Positions 1-7,210 of a stretch of 43,884 bases of DNA are shown here, in pieces. Source of the DNA: Lachnospiraceae bacterium A4 (GTDB taxonomy: Bacteria; Bacillota; Clostridia; Lachnospirales; Lachnospiraceae); NCBI GenBank assembly GCA_000403215.2, contig KE159565.1:98738-142621 (forward strand), read 5' to 3'. The translations under genes were made by a program, and so were the position numbers. The notes under the pieces were generated by a model. That model made no database searches and was not told where the DNA came from. It saw only the letters and a list, made by a program, of their open reading frames with translations. Position 1 is the stretch's first letter; each line of letters begins with the position of its first letter.

Positions 1-711
1 TATGAGGCGCTCAAAATCTACATGGAAATGGATTTTGACGGACTGCGCGCGGAGATTGTGCAGATGCTAGGCGGCGGACACGTCAGGGTGAACACGCGCA
101 GTTTTCAGAATGATATGCGCAATTTCAACACAAAAGATGATGTGTTGACCTTGCTGATTCACCTTGGATATTTGGGCTATGATTCCAACGAAAAGGAGGC
201 ATTCATTCCCAATAAGGAGATTATCGAGGAGTTTGAGAATGCCATGAGCGTAGGCGGCTGGCCGAATGTGATGAATGTATTAAAAGCGTCTGATAAGCTT
301 CTTGCGGATACTCTGCGTGGCGATGCGGAAAGTGTGGCAAAAGAGCTTGACAAGGCGCACTGTGAAGTAGCTTCGATTCTGACATACAATGATGAAAACT
401 CGCTGGGGTGTGCGATTGGGCTTGCGTATTACAGTGCGCGCAAAGACTATAAACTAATACGAGAACTTCCAGCGGGAAAAGGATTCGCGGACATTGCGTT
501 TCTGCCACTGCCGCACACAAATAAGCCTGCGATGGTTGTAGAATTAAAATATGACAGGAGTGTCAGTACAGCGATACAGCAGATTAAAGACAGACAGTAT
601 ATGCAGGCATTAGAAGGCTATACGGGAGAAATCCTGCTGGTGGGCGTGAACTACAACAAGGACAATCCGAATAAGCCTCATAGCTGCGTGATTGAGCGGG
701 TGGAAAAGTAG
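1..711 (+). CDS. AAA-ATPase-like / PD-(D/E)XK nuclease family protein, C-terminal part (cut by window edge)
   Basis: The reading frame is open from base 1 (first codon TAT), so this is the 3' part of a gene that starts outside the window. The 236 visible residues match residues 289 onward of the complete paralogue at 5622-7205, with nine substitutions over the 229 residues from the first Met. The visible part holds the PDDEXK_9-type nuclease-like domain: GKGFADIAFLPL and then VVELKYD, the D...ExK pattern of PD-(D/E)XK enzymes. The ATPase half is expected upstream. Members of this family (AAA-ATPase_like plus PDDEXK_9) are multicopy in gut Clostridia and Bacteroidetes and have no settled function. 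A start at the ATG at base 22 is unlikely, because homology extends further upstream. Confidence 0.85.
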   Translation, partial: YEALKIYMEMDFDGLRAEIVQMLGGGHVRVNTRSFQNDMRNFNTKDDVLTLLIHLGYLGYDSNEKEAFIPNKEIIEEFENAMSVGGWPNVMNVLKASDKLLADTLRGDAESVAKELDKAHCEVASILTYNDENSLGCAIGLAYYSARKDYKLIRELPAGKGFADIAFLPLPHTNKPAMVVELKYDRSVSTAIQQIKDRQYMQALEGYTGEILLVGVNYNKDNPNKPHSCVIERVEK

Positions 712-963
712 GTATGTAGGGTGTCTGCCCGTTGGTGGTTCATCATATCCGCATGTTGGAGTCCGAGAACAGCTTCAATATGATTTCCGGCACAAAAGGA
801 TTTCTTGGTGCGGCTGTGTGCTAAAAACGTGGCAGATACAGACCTTTACGAAACGGACAAGAAAGTGCAAAATCTGATAGACTGGGTATGTTTGGCGGTT
901 ATTTTTTCCTCCTGTTCATTCCGTGTCAGCACTAAAATGCTCCAATACGCAATCACCTTCTTC
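712..963. other. Intergenic stretch, no gene recognised
   Basis: About 250 bases lie between the end of the AAA-ATPase-like gene and the convergent SDR gene. Short open frames exist, but none has a good ribosome binding site or a recognisable product. Base composition drops toward the AT-rich cassette that follows. I see no clear terminator hairpin. It may hold the left junction of the acquired cassette. Confidence 0.4.
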
Positions 964-1737
964 TCAAAAATTGCTCATCATAATCATTGTCAGTTTGTTT
1001 GTAATGTCAAGAGGCATTATCTTTGAGCAGAAAATGAGAAATTTGTTATACAGTCCCGGAACGATTAAGCGTTTTCCTTTTATTATTTTAGGATAAGCTA
1101 TTTTAACAACTTGTTCGGGTTTCATCACGGCAAATTTAAAAAGCAAGGTTTGTTCTATATTTGCTTTTCGTGCAAATTCGGTTTCCGTTGCTCCGGGACA
1201 AAGCAAAGTGATTTTTATTCCTGTATGTCTGTATTCTCCATAAAGGGCATTTGAAAAAGACATAATATATGCTTTTGTGGCGGAATAAACCGCGTCAGAT
1301 GGAGAGGGAATGAAAGAACCTGTTGAACCGATATTCAATATGTGCCCGTAATGATTCTTTTCCATCATTGTCAAAATACGTTTTGTAAGTTGCGTAACAA
1401 AACGTATATGCAAGTCAATCATTTTGATTTCCTTGCTAATATCTGTTTTGGTAAATAAGCCGCACTCATTGAAGCCCGCGTTGTTGATCAGGAAATTAAC
1501 AGGTATATTCCAGTTGTATATTTGCTCCATAATCAAATCTACGGCATCTTCTTTTGACAAATCATGTGCAATAAAATTTACAGTTACATGATACTGATTT
1601 TGTAAATATAATTGCTGTTGTTCCAGTTTTTGCCGATCTCGTGATACAAGTATGATATTATTTCCCATGCTTGCAAATTTTTCGGCAAATGCTTTTCCAA
1701 TCCCGCTTGTTGACCCTGTAATTAAAACATTTTCCAT
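964..1737 (-). CDS. Short-chain dehydrogenase/reductase (SDR)
   Basis: This 257-residue classical SDR is a cytosolic NAD(P)-dependent oxidoreductase. It begins MENVLITGSTSGIGKAF, which carries the TGxxxGIG dinucleotide-binding motif. LINNAGF is the NAG motif. The catalytic Ser lies in NIGSTGSF and the YxxxK pair in VYSATKAYI. The ATG at 1737 was chosen over an in-frame GTG at 1749 because GGTGGGAAAAGGA sits directly before it. It is the last gene of a minus-strand run: flavoprotein, MerR regulator, tautomerase, SDR. It therefore probably belongs to the same detoxification or stress regulon. The substrate cannot be told from sequence. It is AT-rich compared with genes beyond 7 kb. Confidence 0.88.
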   Translation of the reverse strand: MENVLITGSTSGIGKAFAEKFASMGNNIILVSRDRQKLEQQQLYLQNQYHVTVNFIAHDLSKEDAVDLIMEQIYNWNIPVNFLINNAGFNECGLFTKTDISKEIKMIDLHIRFVTQLTKRILTMMEKNHYGHILNIGSTGSFIPSPSDAVYSATKAYIMSFSNALYGEYRHTGIKITLLCPGATETEFARKANIEQTLLFKFAVMKPEQVVKIAYPKIIKGKRLIVPGLYNKFLIFCSKIMPLDITNKLTMIMMSNF

Positions 1738-1766
1738 TCCTTTTCCCACCAGTACTTTAAAATAGT

Positions 1767-1985
1767 CTATATTTGCTTATGATGTGTCTGTATATACGCT
1801 GCCTTTACCTTGTCAATGGTTTTTCCGCCAATGCCAAAGTTTTTGTCGGGTACTTCCTTTATGGTTGTAACAAAAAATTCCTGAGGTATTTTCATAATGT
1901 CTGATGATAGTTCTGTTAATCGTTTTATCAGTTCCTCCTTTTGCGTATCGGACAAAACACCGCTTTCTACTGTGATATATGGCAT
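1767..1985 (-). CDS. 4-oxalocrotonate tautomerase family protein
   Basis: This is a 72-residue protein starting MPYITVESG. After Met removal it would expose the N-terminal proline that acts as catalytic base in 4-OT enzymes. The length and the pattern of the family (Pro1, then a helix and a two-strand core) fit. The start is fixed by an excellent ribosome binding site, AGGAGGAACTGGAAA before ATG; a longer frame reaching 2045 lacks one. It sits 29 bases after the MerR gene and 29 bases before the SDR start, so it is likely co-transcribed with both. Family members tautomerise keto-enol compounds. The substrate here is unknown. Confidence 0.88.
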   Translation of the reverse strand: MPYITVESGVLSDTQKEELIKRLTELSSDIMKIPQEFFVTTIKEVPDKNFGIGGKTIDKVKAAYIQTHHKQI

Positions 1986-2014
1986 TTTCCAGTTCCTCCT
2001 ACTATTTTTTCTCT

Positions 2015-2434
2015 TTAATTTTCTCCATGATGAAATAACTTCCATTCGTCGCTATAGGACATATTTTTAAAGGAAGAATCCTCTAAGAGTTTTTTATAGA
2101 ATGACAACTTTTTTTGTGTCAATTCAAATGCATTCTGTAAATCAGTCATTTGCTTTTTAATATCCTCCATGTGGTTTTGTACCATAGCAAAACGCTGTTC
2201 AAGGGTTTCACCGCCCAGCAATAACAGTGCAACATATTTTTTAATGGAATGAATGGGGATATTTGCCATACGCATACACTGTATCATTTTAATCCACTCA
2301 ATGTCCTCGTCTGTATATTGCCTGTATTTTTGGCTGTTTCTAGCTATTTGGGGCAGTAATTTTTCCTTTTCGTAATATCTCAAAGTTGCTGTTGATAATC
2401 CTGTCATTTTGGCTGTTTCCTTCGCTGAATACAT
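2015..2434 (-). CDS. MerR-family transcriptional regulator
   Basis: This 139-residue regulator has an N-terminal MerR helix-turn-helix: YSAKETAKMTGLSTATLRYY, then EKEKLLP and the wing YRQYTDEDIEWIKMIQCMR. A long coiled-coil dimerisation helix follows (residues ~75-125, MVQNHMEDIKKQM). There is no cysteine cluster typical of metal sensors, so it more resembles the YyaN/AdhR-like group that responds to aldehydes or oxidative stress. It lies between the flavoprotein and tautomerase genes in one transcription unit and probably controls that unit. Its leader shares 14 identical bases (TAATCCGCCTTTCT on the plus strand, 2437-2450) with the leader of the flavoprotein gene (3157-3170), including the GGCGG ribosome binding site. 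Confidence 0.9.
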   Translation of the reverse strand: MYSAKETAKMTGLSTATLRYYEKEKLLPQIARNSQKYRQYTDEDIEWIKMIQCMRMANIPIHSIKKYVALLLLGGETLEQRFAMVQNHMEDIKKQMTDLQNAFELTQKKLSFYKKLLEDSSFKNMSYSDEWKLFHHGEN

Positions 2435-2482
2435 ATTAATCCGCCTTTCTTTTTCATCATAAACTATGAAGTGCGCTTCAAG

Positions 2483-3151
2483 TCAACAAGAAAATTTTTT
2501 CCATTTGGCTATAACTCCTTGATATTCATTTCCTTTTTTCGTGACAAAGGGGAGAATGCCAAATCGGAATATTATAAAATGCTTCATTTTTTGATATAAA
2601 TATGTTTTCTGCCTATAAATATCTTTATAAAATTTATCCGTTGCCTTATTTACAATATTATGAATTTTGGGGTTGCTAAATGGATTACTGGAAAAGGGTG
2701 TCTTAATAGCAAGTGATTTGGAAATAGTTGCTCCAGAATAACAAAATAGCCTGTTTAATATTTTAGCAGTATCTTTTCCACCGTAATTCTCATATGTTGA
2801 GACGCTGATTGCATATTTTCCGAATAGTAATTGTTCTATCACAAAATGTCCACGGTCTATTATAACTTTCATTTGCCCGGAAATATTGCTTGCATAGGTG
2901 GGAGAGCCTATTATAATGCCGTTGGCTGTTTCAATATTTTCTGATAATTTTTCCATGTCATCATTCAAACTACATGTTCCATTTTTGTAGCAGTGACAGC
3001 AACCAACACAATATTTCAAATTCAAATCTGCAACATGATAAAATTGAATTTCTACATTCGGGTAAGATTGTAATTTTTGATACATTTCATGCAAAATTAA
3101 TGCCGTTGCTCCATTTTTTCTGTGGCTGCCGTTTATCATTATAATTTTCAT
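2483..3151 (-). CDS. Flavodoxin-like NADPH-dependent FMN reductase / iron-sulfur flavoprotein family
   Basis: This 222-residue protein begins MKIIMINGSHRKNGATALIL, the phosphate-binding loop of NADPH-dependent FMN reductases. Cysteines in KYCVGCCHCYKNGTC form a compact cluster typical of iron-sulfur flavoproteins. GSPTYASNISGQMK is the second flavin-contact loop. The C-terminal ~40 residues are basic and hydrophobic. The start at 3151 is supported by GGCGG ten bases upstream. It heads the minus-strand operon with MerR, tautomerase and SDR. The divergent partner may originally have been the HxlR gene at 4920; such regulators often face a flavoprotein or oxidoreductase gene, and here an IS110-family element lies between them. 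Confidence 0.88.
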   Translation of the reverse strand: MKIIMINGSHRKNGATALILHEMYQKLQSYPNVEIQFYHVADLNLKYCVGCCHCYKNGTCSLNDDMEKLSENIETANGIIIGSPTYASNISGQMKVIIDRGHFVIEQLLFGKYAISVSTYENYGGKDTAKILNRLFCYSGATISKSLAIKTPFSSNPFSNPKIHNIVNKATDKFYKDIYRQKTYLYQKMKHFIIFRFGILPFVTKKGNEYQGVIAKWKKFSC

Positions 3152-3162
3152 ATTTATAATCC

Positions 3163-3179
3163 GCCTTTCTGCGAAAGGC
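3163..3179 (-). promoter_or_regulatory. Leader hairpin overlapping the flavoprotein ribosome binding site
   Basis: On the minus strand, GCCTTTC, GCA and GAAAGGC form a 7-bp perfect stem with a 3-base loop. The 3' arm runs into the GGCGG ribosome binding site of the flavoprotein gene, so folding would partly hide it. That is inference. No T-run follows, so it is not a terminator. The MerR leader shares the 3' arm and ribosome binding site but not the 5' arm. Confidence 0.4.
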
Positions 3180-3249
3180 ACCAATGCGTCATGAAACGTG
3201 TTGGATAACTTTCACTTTCCTAATTTATCTTCCTTCTGTTATTATCTTC

Positions 3250-3440
3250 TTATAAGACTGACACACTACAGAACACGTGGAGGTGAGTGGCGGGGCTGTA
3301 TAGCGGCGACCTCGCATTTTTATATGTTGTCGGTCATCCGTTAAGGCATCAATGATTGGCGCATTACCGTAGCCCGTAAACTTATCTCTTCCAAAGTCGT
3401 CTCGATTTTGCCGGATGACCAGTCACTGTCAGTCTTATAA
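3250..3440 (+). ncRNA. Candidate IS110 bridge RNA in the transposase leader
   Basis: A 14-bp perfect inverted repeat (TTATAAGACTGACA at 3250-3263 with its complement at 3427-3440) encloses two further stem-loops. One has a short stem GAGGT/ACCTC (3280-3284/3309-3313). The other has a 9-bp perfect stem GGTCATCCG/CGGATGACC (3332-3340/3412-3420) and a 71-base loop. IS110-group elements are known to express a bridge RNA from this place, with one loop pairing to target DNA and the other to donor DNA. The two-loop architecture and position fit. Which loop is which, and the guide bases, are not resolved. Confidence 0.65.
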
Positions 3441-3466
3441 CTATAAAGTTTCAGGAGGTTATTTTT

Positions 3467-4726
3467 TTGTCGTTTAAAATCCTAAAAAACAACTGCTGTG
3501 GACTTGATGTCCACAAAACATGGATCTTTGCCTGTATTGGTATCACTGATTCCAACAACCGCACAGAATATAAGCAGGCACGCTTTTCTTCCTTCACAAA
3601 AGGATTGCAGGAGCTGTGTGACTGGCTTGCTAAATATAACTGTAATGATGTCTGCATGGAGTCTACCGGCAAGTATTGGATCCCTGTTTTTAATGTCTTG
3701 GAGAAGAATAACATCTGGGTTACTCTTTCACACCCCAAATATACAAAGCCTCAGAAGGGCAACAAGACAGACCGTAAGGATGCCAAATGGATTTGTGATT
3801 TATACATGTGCGGAATGGTAAAACCTTCCTTTATCCCGCCTGCTGACATCCGTGAATTAAGAGATCTGGTAAGATACCGTTTCAAACTCACCTGTATGAT
3901 TACTGGTGAGAAGAACCGTGTTCATAACTGTCTTACTGTATCTAACTTAAAATTAGATGATGTATTCTCTGATATATTTGGTAAATCTTCCCGTTCCATC
4001 ACGGAACAGATTTTACAACACCCTGGGGAAACTTTTGATGTAACACCATTCGTAGACAGCAGATGCAAGACTCCAATAGAACAAATACAGGCTGCTGTTG
4101 ATGGCGCTGTCTCTGCTCAACAGGCTGTGAAACTCAGACAATGCTTGAATCACATCGATGAACTAGAAATGCACAAGGCAGAAATAGAACGGGAAATCTT
4201 TCGTCTCAGTGATAAATACGAAGATATCCTTACTCTTATACGAACCGTACCAGGATTCAATAAGAACCCAATGACTGCTATTCAGGTGCTATCTGAAATC
4301 GGAGGTGACATGTCTGTTTTCCCCACAGCTAAAAACCTCGCTTCATGGGCTGGATGTTGTCCCCGCAATGACCAAAGCAATCAAAAAATCAAATCCACTA
4401 GGATTTCCCGTGCTGGTTCTTATTTTAAACCAGTTTTGGTGCAGATTGCAAATGCTTTGGTTAAATCGAAAAAACATCCTGAATTTACTACCCGCTATCG
4501 CCGTATAAAAGCACGCCGTGGTCACAAAAAAGCCATCATTGCCATCTGTCGTATGATCCTGACCGCTATCTGGCACATACTCACAGATTTAAAGCCATAT
4601 ACACCAGAAGGCTTCCTTGAACCACGTCCTGTGAATGAAGCTAAGACACTGACTACTTCACAGGCACTTAATATGCTTAAACAACGTGGTTACATCATCA
4701 AGGATGAGGCTGTTCCTGTTGCTTGA
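3467..4726 (+). CDS. IS110-family transposase (DEDD recombinase)
   Basis: This 419-residue recombinase has an N-terminal DEDD RuvC-like domain with D14 (GLDVHK), E65 (CMESTGKYW), D102 and D105 (NKTDRKDAKW). A coiled-coil middle follows, then the C-terminal IS116/IS110/IS902 domain from about residue 265: TVPGFNKNPMTAIQVLSEIG, then WAGCCPRNDQS and GSYFKPVLVQIA, the last probably with the catalytic serine. The start is TTG at 3467, seven bases after AGGAGG. The length is normal and there is no frameshift, so the element may be active. It uses the upstream structured RNA as its presumed guide. Confidence 0.95.
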   Translation: MSFKILKNNCCGLDVHKTWIFACIGITDSNNRTEYKQARFSSFTKGLQELCDWLAKYNCNDVCMESTGKYWIPVFNVLEKNNIWVTLSHPKYTKPQKGNKTDRKDAKWICDLYMCGMVKPSFIPPADIRELRDLVRYRFKLTCMITGEKNRVHNCLTVSNLKLDDVFSDIFGKSSRSITEQILQHPGETFDVTPFVDSRCKTPIEQIQAAVDGAVSAQQAVKLRQCLNHIDELEMHKAEIEREIFRLSDKYEDILTLIRTVPGFNKNPMTAIQVLSEIGGDMSVFPTAKNLASWAGCCPRNDQSNQKIKSTRISRAGSYFKPVLVQIANALVKSKKHPEFTTRYRRIKARRGHKKAIIAICRMILTAIWHILTDLKPYTPEGFLEPRPVNEAKTLTTSQALNMLKQRGYIIKDEAVPVA

Positions 4727-4835
4727 TTAGGTGTTGTGTCTATATTTAATTTTTAGCCACCAAAAGATGGCTTGTTTGCTATGCCCTTTATTTCTTGGTT
4801 GTCCTCTATTTATTTGTTTCAAACTTGTTTGTCCC
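4727..4835. other. IS110 right-end region and intergenic DNA
   Basis: AT-rich non-coding sequence lies between the transposase stop and the hxlR promoter. It should contain the right end of the IS element and the junction to the original intergenic region. Apart from the AGCCA/TGGCT hairpin at 4754-4770, I see no clear signal. Confidence 0.4.
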
Positions 4836-4863
4836 TTTCAAATTTTATTATAGTGGTATATAA
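4836..4863 (+). promoter_or_regulatory. Putative promoter of the HxlR regulator
   Basis: TTTCAA (4836-4841) and TATAAT (4858-4863) are separated by 16 bases and lie upstream of the HxlR gene. The -10 box abuts the palindrome at 4864-4879, so a bound regulator would block transcription. Confidence 0.55.
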
Positions 4864-4879
4864 TACTTTTTGAAAAGTA
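4864..4879. promoter_or_regulatory. Palindromic operator, probably for HxlR autoregulation
   Basis: TACTTTT, a TG spacer and AAAAGTA form a perfect 7-bp inverted repeat immediately downstream of the -10 box and 40 bases before the HxlR start codon. HxlR-type winged-helix dimers bind such short AT-rich palindromes in their own control regions. The assignment to this protein is inference from position. Confidence 0.55.
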
Positions 4880-4919
4880 CGAACTTTTTTGTGTGATACT
4901 ATTAAAAAGGAGAGAGCGT

Positions 4920-5255
4920 GTGAAAAAAGAACCTTGTTATCTTCAAGATTTTGGCTATGAAAGATTTGAAACGATTGTGGGAATGATCGGTGGTAAATGG
5001 AAATTAAGAATCATATATATGCTGGCGTTTCACGAAGTATTGAGATATGGGGAATTGAAACGTTTGCTTGCCCCAATTACGCATAAAATGTTGACAAATC
5101 AATTAAAAGAATTGGAGAAAGATGGGCTTATCATTCGCAAGGAATATCCGCAAGTTCCTCCCAAAGTCGAATATTATCTATCCGAAATGGGAAAAGGTTT
5201 AAGGCCTGTCGTAAAGGCAATGTATGAATGGATTGAAAAGTATGATATTGAATAA
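4920..5255 (+). CDS. HxlR-family winged-helix transcriptional regulator
   Basis: This 111-residue protein shows the typical HxlR order: VGMIGGKWKLRIIYML, LRYGELKRLL, ITHKMLTNQLKELEKDGLI and a short wing with the YP-VPPKVEYYLS pattern. The GTG at 4920 was chosen because AAGGAGAG lies about seven bases before it. An in-frame ATG at 4893 would include that site in the coding region. HxlR regulators respond to aldehydes, quinones or oxidants and often face the gene they control. The nearest divergent gene is the flavoprotein at 3151, now separated by the IS110-family element. Confidence 0.9.
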   Translation: MKKEPCYLQDFGYERFETIVGMIGGKWKLRIIYMLAFHEVLRYGELKRLLAPITHKMLTNQLKELEKDGLIIRKEYPQVPPKVEYYLSEMGKGLRPVVKAMYEWIEKYDIE

Positions 5256-5323
5256 AAAAAGTAAAAATGTGCGCATATTTGAATAAAATTTCTAGTACAT
5301 CGAATTTATATCTTGATGTAGTA

Positions 5324-5480
5324 AGGAACTGTTCAGAAATTACTCATGACAATTACTTGTCTAAATGTCCATCTGCGTCATCAGAAAATCTTGACATAGC
5401 TCGCTATGCCTGCGATTTTCTTCTTTGCAGCTGAACATTTATACGGCGTACTTGTCACAAGTAATTTCTGAGCAGTTCCT
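5324..5480. repeat. 157-bp palindromic, MITE-like repeat element
   Basis: The ends AGGAACTGTTCAGAAATTACT (5324-5344) and AGTAATTTCTGAGCAGTTCCT (5460-5480) are inverted repeats with one mismatch over 21 bases. The interior also folds on itself: TAAATGTCCATCTGC with GCAGCTGAACATTTA, and CATAGC with GCTATG at the tip. The whole unit can therefore form one long imperfect hairpin. It has no coding capacity. Only one copy is seen in the window, so mobility is inferred from form alone. It sits between HxlR and the second AAA-ATPase gene, close to a cassette edge. Confidence 0.65.
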
Positions 5481-5621
5481 AAGATAAAGTTTACTGATGA
5501 AATGTTAAAAAAGCAAGTGAATGAAATAAAAATGCGGAAAGTGAAGAAGATAGTTTCAATCAATTAGATTTAGGTGATTTTGTACAGGAAAAAACTTCAC
5601 AGTTTTTGGAAAGGGGTATTT

Positions 5622-7205
5622 ATGGGCATTTATTTGAATCCGGGAAATATTAGTTTTGCTAACACAATCCGATCGGAAATCTATGTAGATAAGACAGGGC
5701 TGATTGCATGTACGAATGAGTATCTAAATACAAGAGATCACTATCTCTGTGTCAGCAGACCAAGGCGTTTTGGCAAATCCCTGACCCTAGAAATGCTTGC
5801 CGCGTACTATAGCTGCGGCTGTGATTCAAGGGAGTTGTTTGCAGGATTCAAGATTGCGCAGCATAAAGATTTTGAGAAGCATTTAAATCAATATGATGTG
5901 ATTTATCTGAATATGCAGCAGTTTCTAATCCGGGCAAAAAAGCAGGAGGTCACACAGTATCTGGAACAGGCAGTGCTTGAAGAACTCAGGGAGGTGTATG
6001 GCAACTGGTTTTCAGTGCAAATCACAGACTTGGCAACAGCGCTTGAAAAGATTTTTGTAAAAACGCAAAAGCAGTTTATATTCCTGATTGACGAGTGGGA
6101 CTGCGTGATGCGGGAGCGGCAGGAGTCGGAGGCAATGCAAAAACAGTATCTTGATTTTCTGCGCGATTTGTTAAAAGACCAGCCGTATGTTGCGCTTGCC
6201 TATGTGACAGGAATTTTGCCAGTAAAAAAATATGGTCAGCATTCGGCGCTGAATATGTTCTGGGAGTATTCGATGACCAATCAAAAAATGCTTGAGGAGT
6301 ATACTGGTTTTACAGAGGAGGAAGTAAAAGCGCTTTGTGAGCGGTACGATATGGATTTTGAGGAGATTAGCAGTTGGTATGACGGATATCGGTTTAAGAA
6401 TTATAAACACATCTACAATCCAAAATCCGTCGTGGAGGCAATGACCTGTCGGGACTGTTCGAATTACTGGACGTCAACAGAGACGTATGAGGCGCTCAAA
6501 ATCTACATGGAAATGGATTTTGACGGACTGCGCGCAGAGATTGTGCAGATGCTTGGCGGCGGGCGCGTCAGGGTGAACACGCGCAGTTTTCAGAATGATA
6601 TGCGCAATTTCAACACAAAAGATGATGTGTTGACCTTGCTGATTCATCTTGGATATTTGGGCTACGCTTCCAACGAAAAGGAGGCATTCATTCCCAATAA
6701 GGAGATTATCGAGGAGTTTGAGAATGCCATGAGCGTAGGGGGATGGCCGAATGTGATGAATGTGCTCAAGTCATCTGAAAAGCTTCTTGAGGATACCCTG
6801 CGTGGCGATGCGGAAAGTGTGGCAAAAGAGCTTGACAAGGCGCATAGTGAAGTGGCTTCGATTCTGACATACAATGATGAAAACTCGCTGGGGTGTGCGA
6901 TTGGGCTTGCGTATTACAGTGCGCGCAAAGACTATAAACTAATACGAGAGCTGACAGCGGGAAAAGGATTCGCGGACATTGCGTTTCTGCCACTGCCGCA
7001 CACAAATAAGCCTGCCATGGTTGTAGAATTAAAATATGACAGGAGTGTCAGTACGGCGATACAGCAGATTAAGGACAGGCAGTATATGCAGGCATTAGAA
7101 GGCTATACGGGAGAAATCCTGCTGGTCGGTGTGAACTACAATAAGGACAATCCAGATAAGCCTCATAGCTGTGTGATTGAGCGGGTGGGAAAAGGGCAGG
7201 GATAA
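5622..7205 (+). CDS. AAA-ATPase-like protein with C-terminal PD-(D/E)XK nuclease-like domain
   Basis: This full-length 527-residue member has an N-terminal AAA-ATPase_like domain with a Walker A-like loop SRPRRFGKSL (residues ~44-53) and a Walker B FIFLIDEWD. A middle region follows, then a C-terminal PDDEXK_9 domain with FADI and VVELK. The start MGIYLNPGN at 5622 has AAAGGGG upstream; an earlier in-frame ATG at 5574 has none. Its 3' 700 bases duplicate the truncated gene at the left edge of the window. The family is widespread and multicopy in gut bacteria. A role in nucleic-acid processing or element stability is guessed from the domains only. Confidence 0.9.
   Translation: MGIYLNPGNISFANTIRSEIYVDKTGLIACTNEYLNTRDHYLCVSRPRRFGKSLTLEMLAAYYSCGCDSRELFAGFKIAQHKDFEKHLNQYDVIYLNMQQFLIRAKKQEVTQYLEQAVLEELREVYGNWFSVQITDLATALEKIFVKTQKQFIFLIDEWDCVMRERQESEAMQKQYLDFLRDLLKDQPYVALAYVTGILPVKKYGQHSALNMFWEYSMTNQKMLEEYTGFTEEEVKALCERYDMDFEEISSWYDGYRFKNYKHIYNPKSVVEAMTCRDCSNYWTSTETYEALKIYMEMDFDGLRAEIVQMLGGGRVRVNTRSFQNDMRNFNTKDDVLTLLIHLGYLGYASNEKEAFIPNKEIIEEFENAMSVGGWPNVMNVLKSSEKLLEDTLRGDAESVAKELDKAHSEVASILTYNDENSLGCAIGLAYYSARKDYKLIRELTAGKGFADIAFLPLPHTNKPAMVVELKYDRSVSTAIQQIKDRQYMQALEGYTGEILLVGVNYNKDNPDKPHSCVIERVGKGQG
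6486..7188 (+). repeat. Direct repeat of bases 1-703 (duplicated AAA-ATPase gene)
   Basis: Bases 1-703 and 6486-7188 align without gaps and differ at only scattered positions, in the same orientation and at a fixed offset of 6485. Similarity stops just before the two stop codons. The two copies flank the whole flavoprotein/IS110/HxlR cassette, so recombination between them could delete or duplicate it. Confidence 0.9.
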
Positions 7206-7210
7206 GCCAG

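Larger units (their letters stand above)
3250..4770 (+). mobile_element. IS110-family insertion sequence (ends not determined)
   Basis: A complete IS110-type transposase (3467-4726) is preceded by about 200 bases of structured non-coding DNA, the arrangement of IS110-group elements, which carry a bridge RNA in the left end. A small imperfect hairpin (AGCCA...TGGCT, 4754-4770) follows the gene. IS110 elements usually have no terminal inverted repeats and make little or no target duplication, so exact ends cannot be read from one copy; the coordinates are approximate. It is inserted between the divergent flavoprotein and HxlR genes. Confidence 0.8.

Noticed and set aside
5482-5564. Short peptide frame between the palindromic element and the AAA-ATPase gene
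   Set aside because: It has no start signal or recognisable family. It could be a remnant, but there is nothing to support that.
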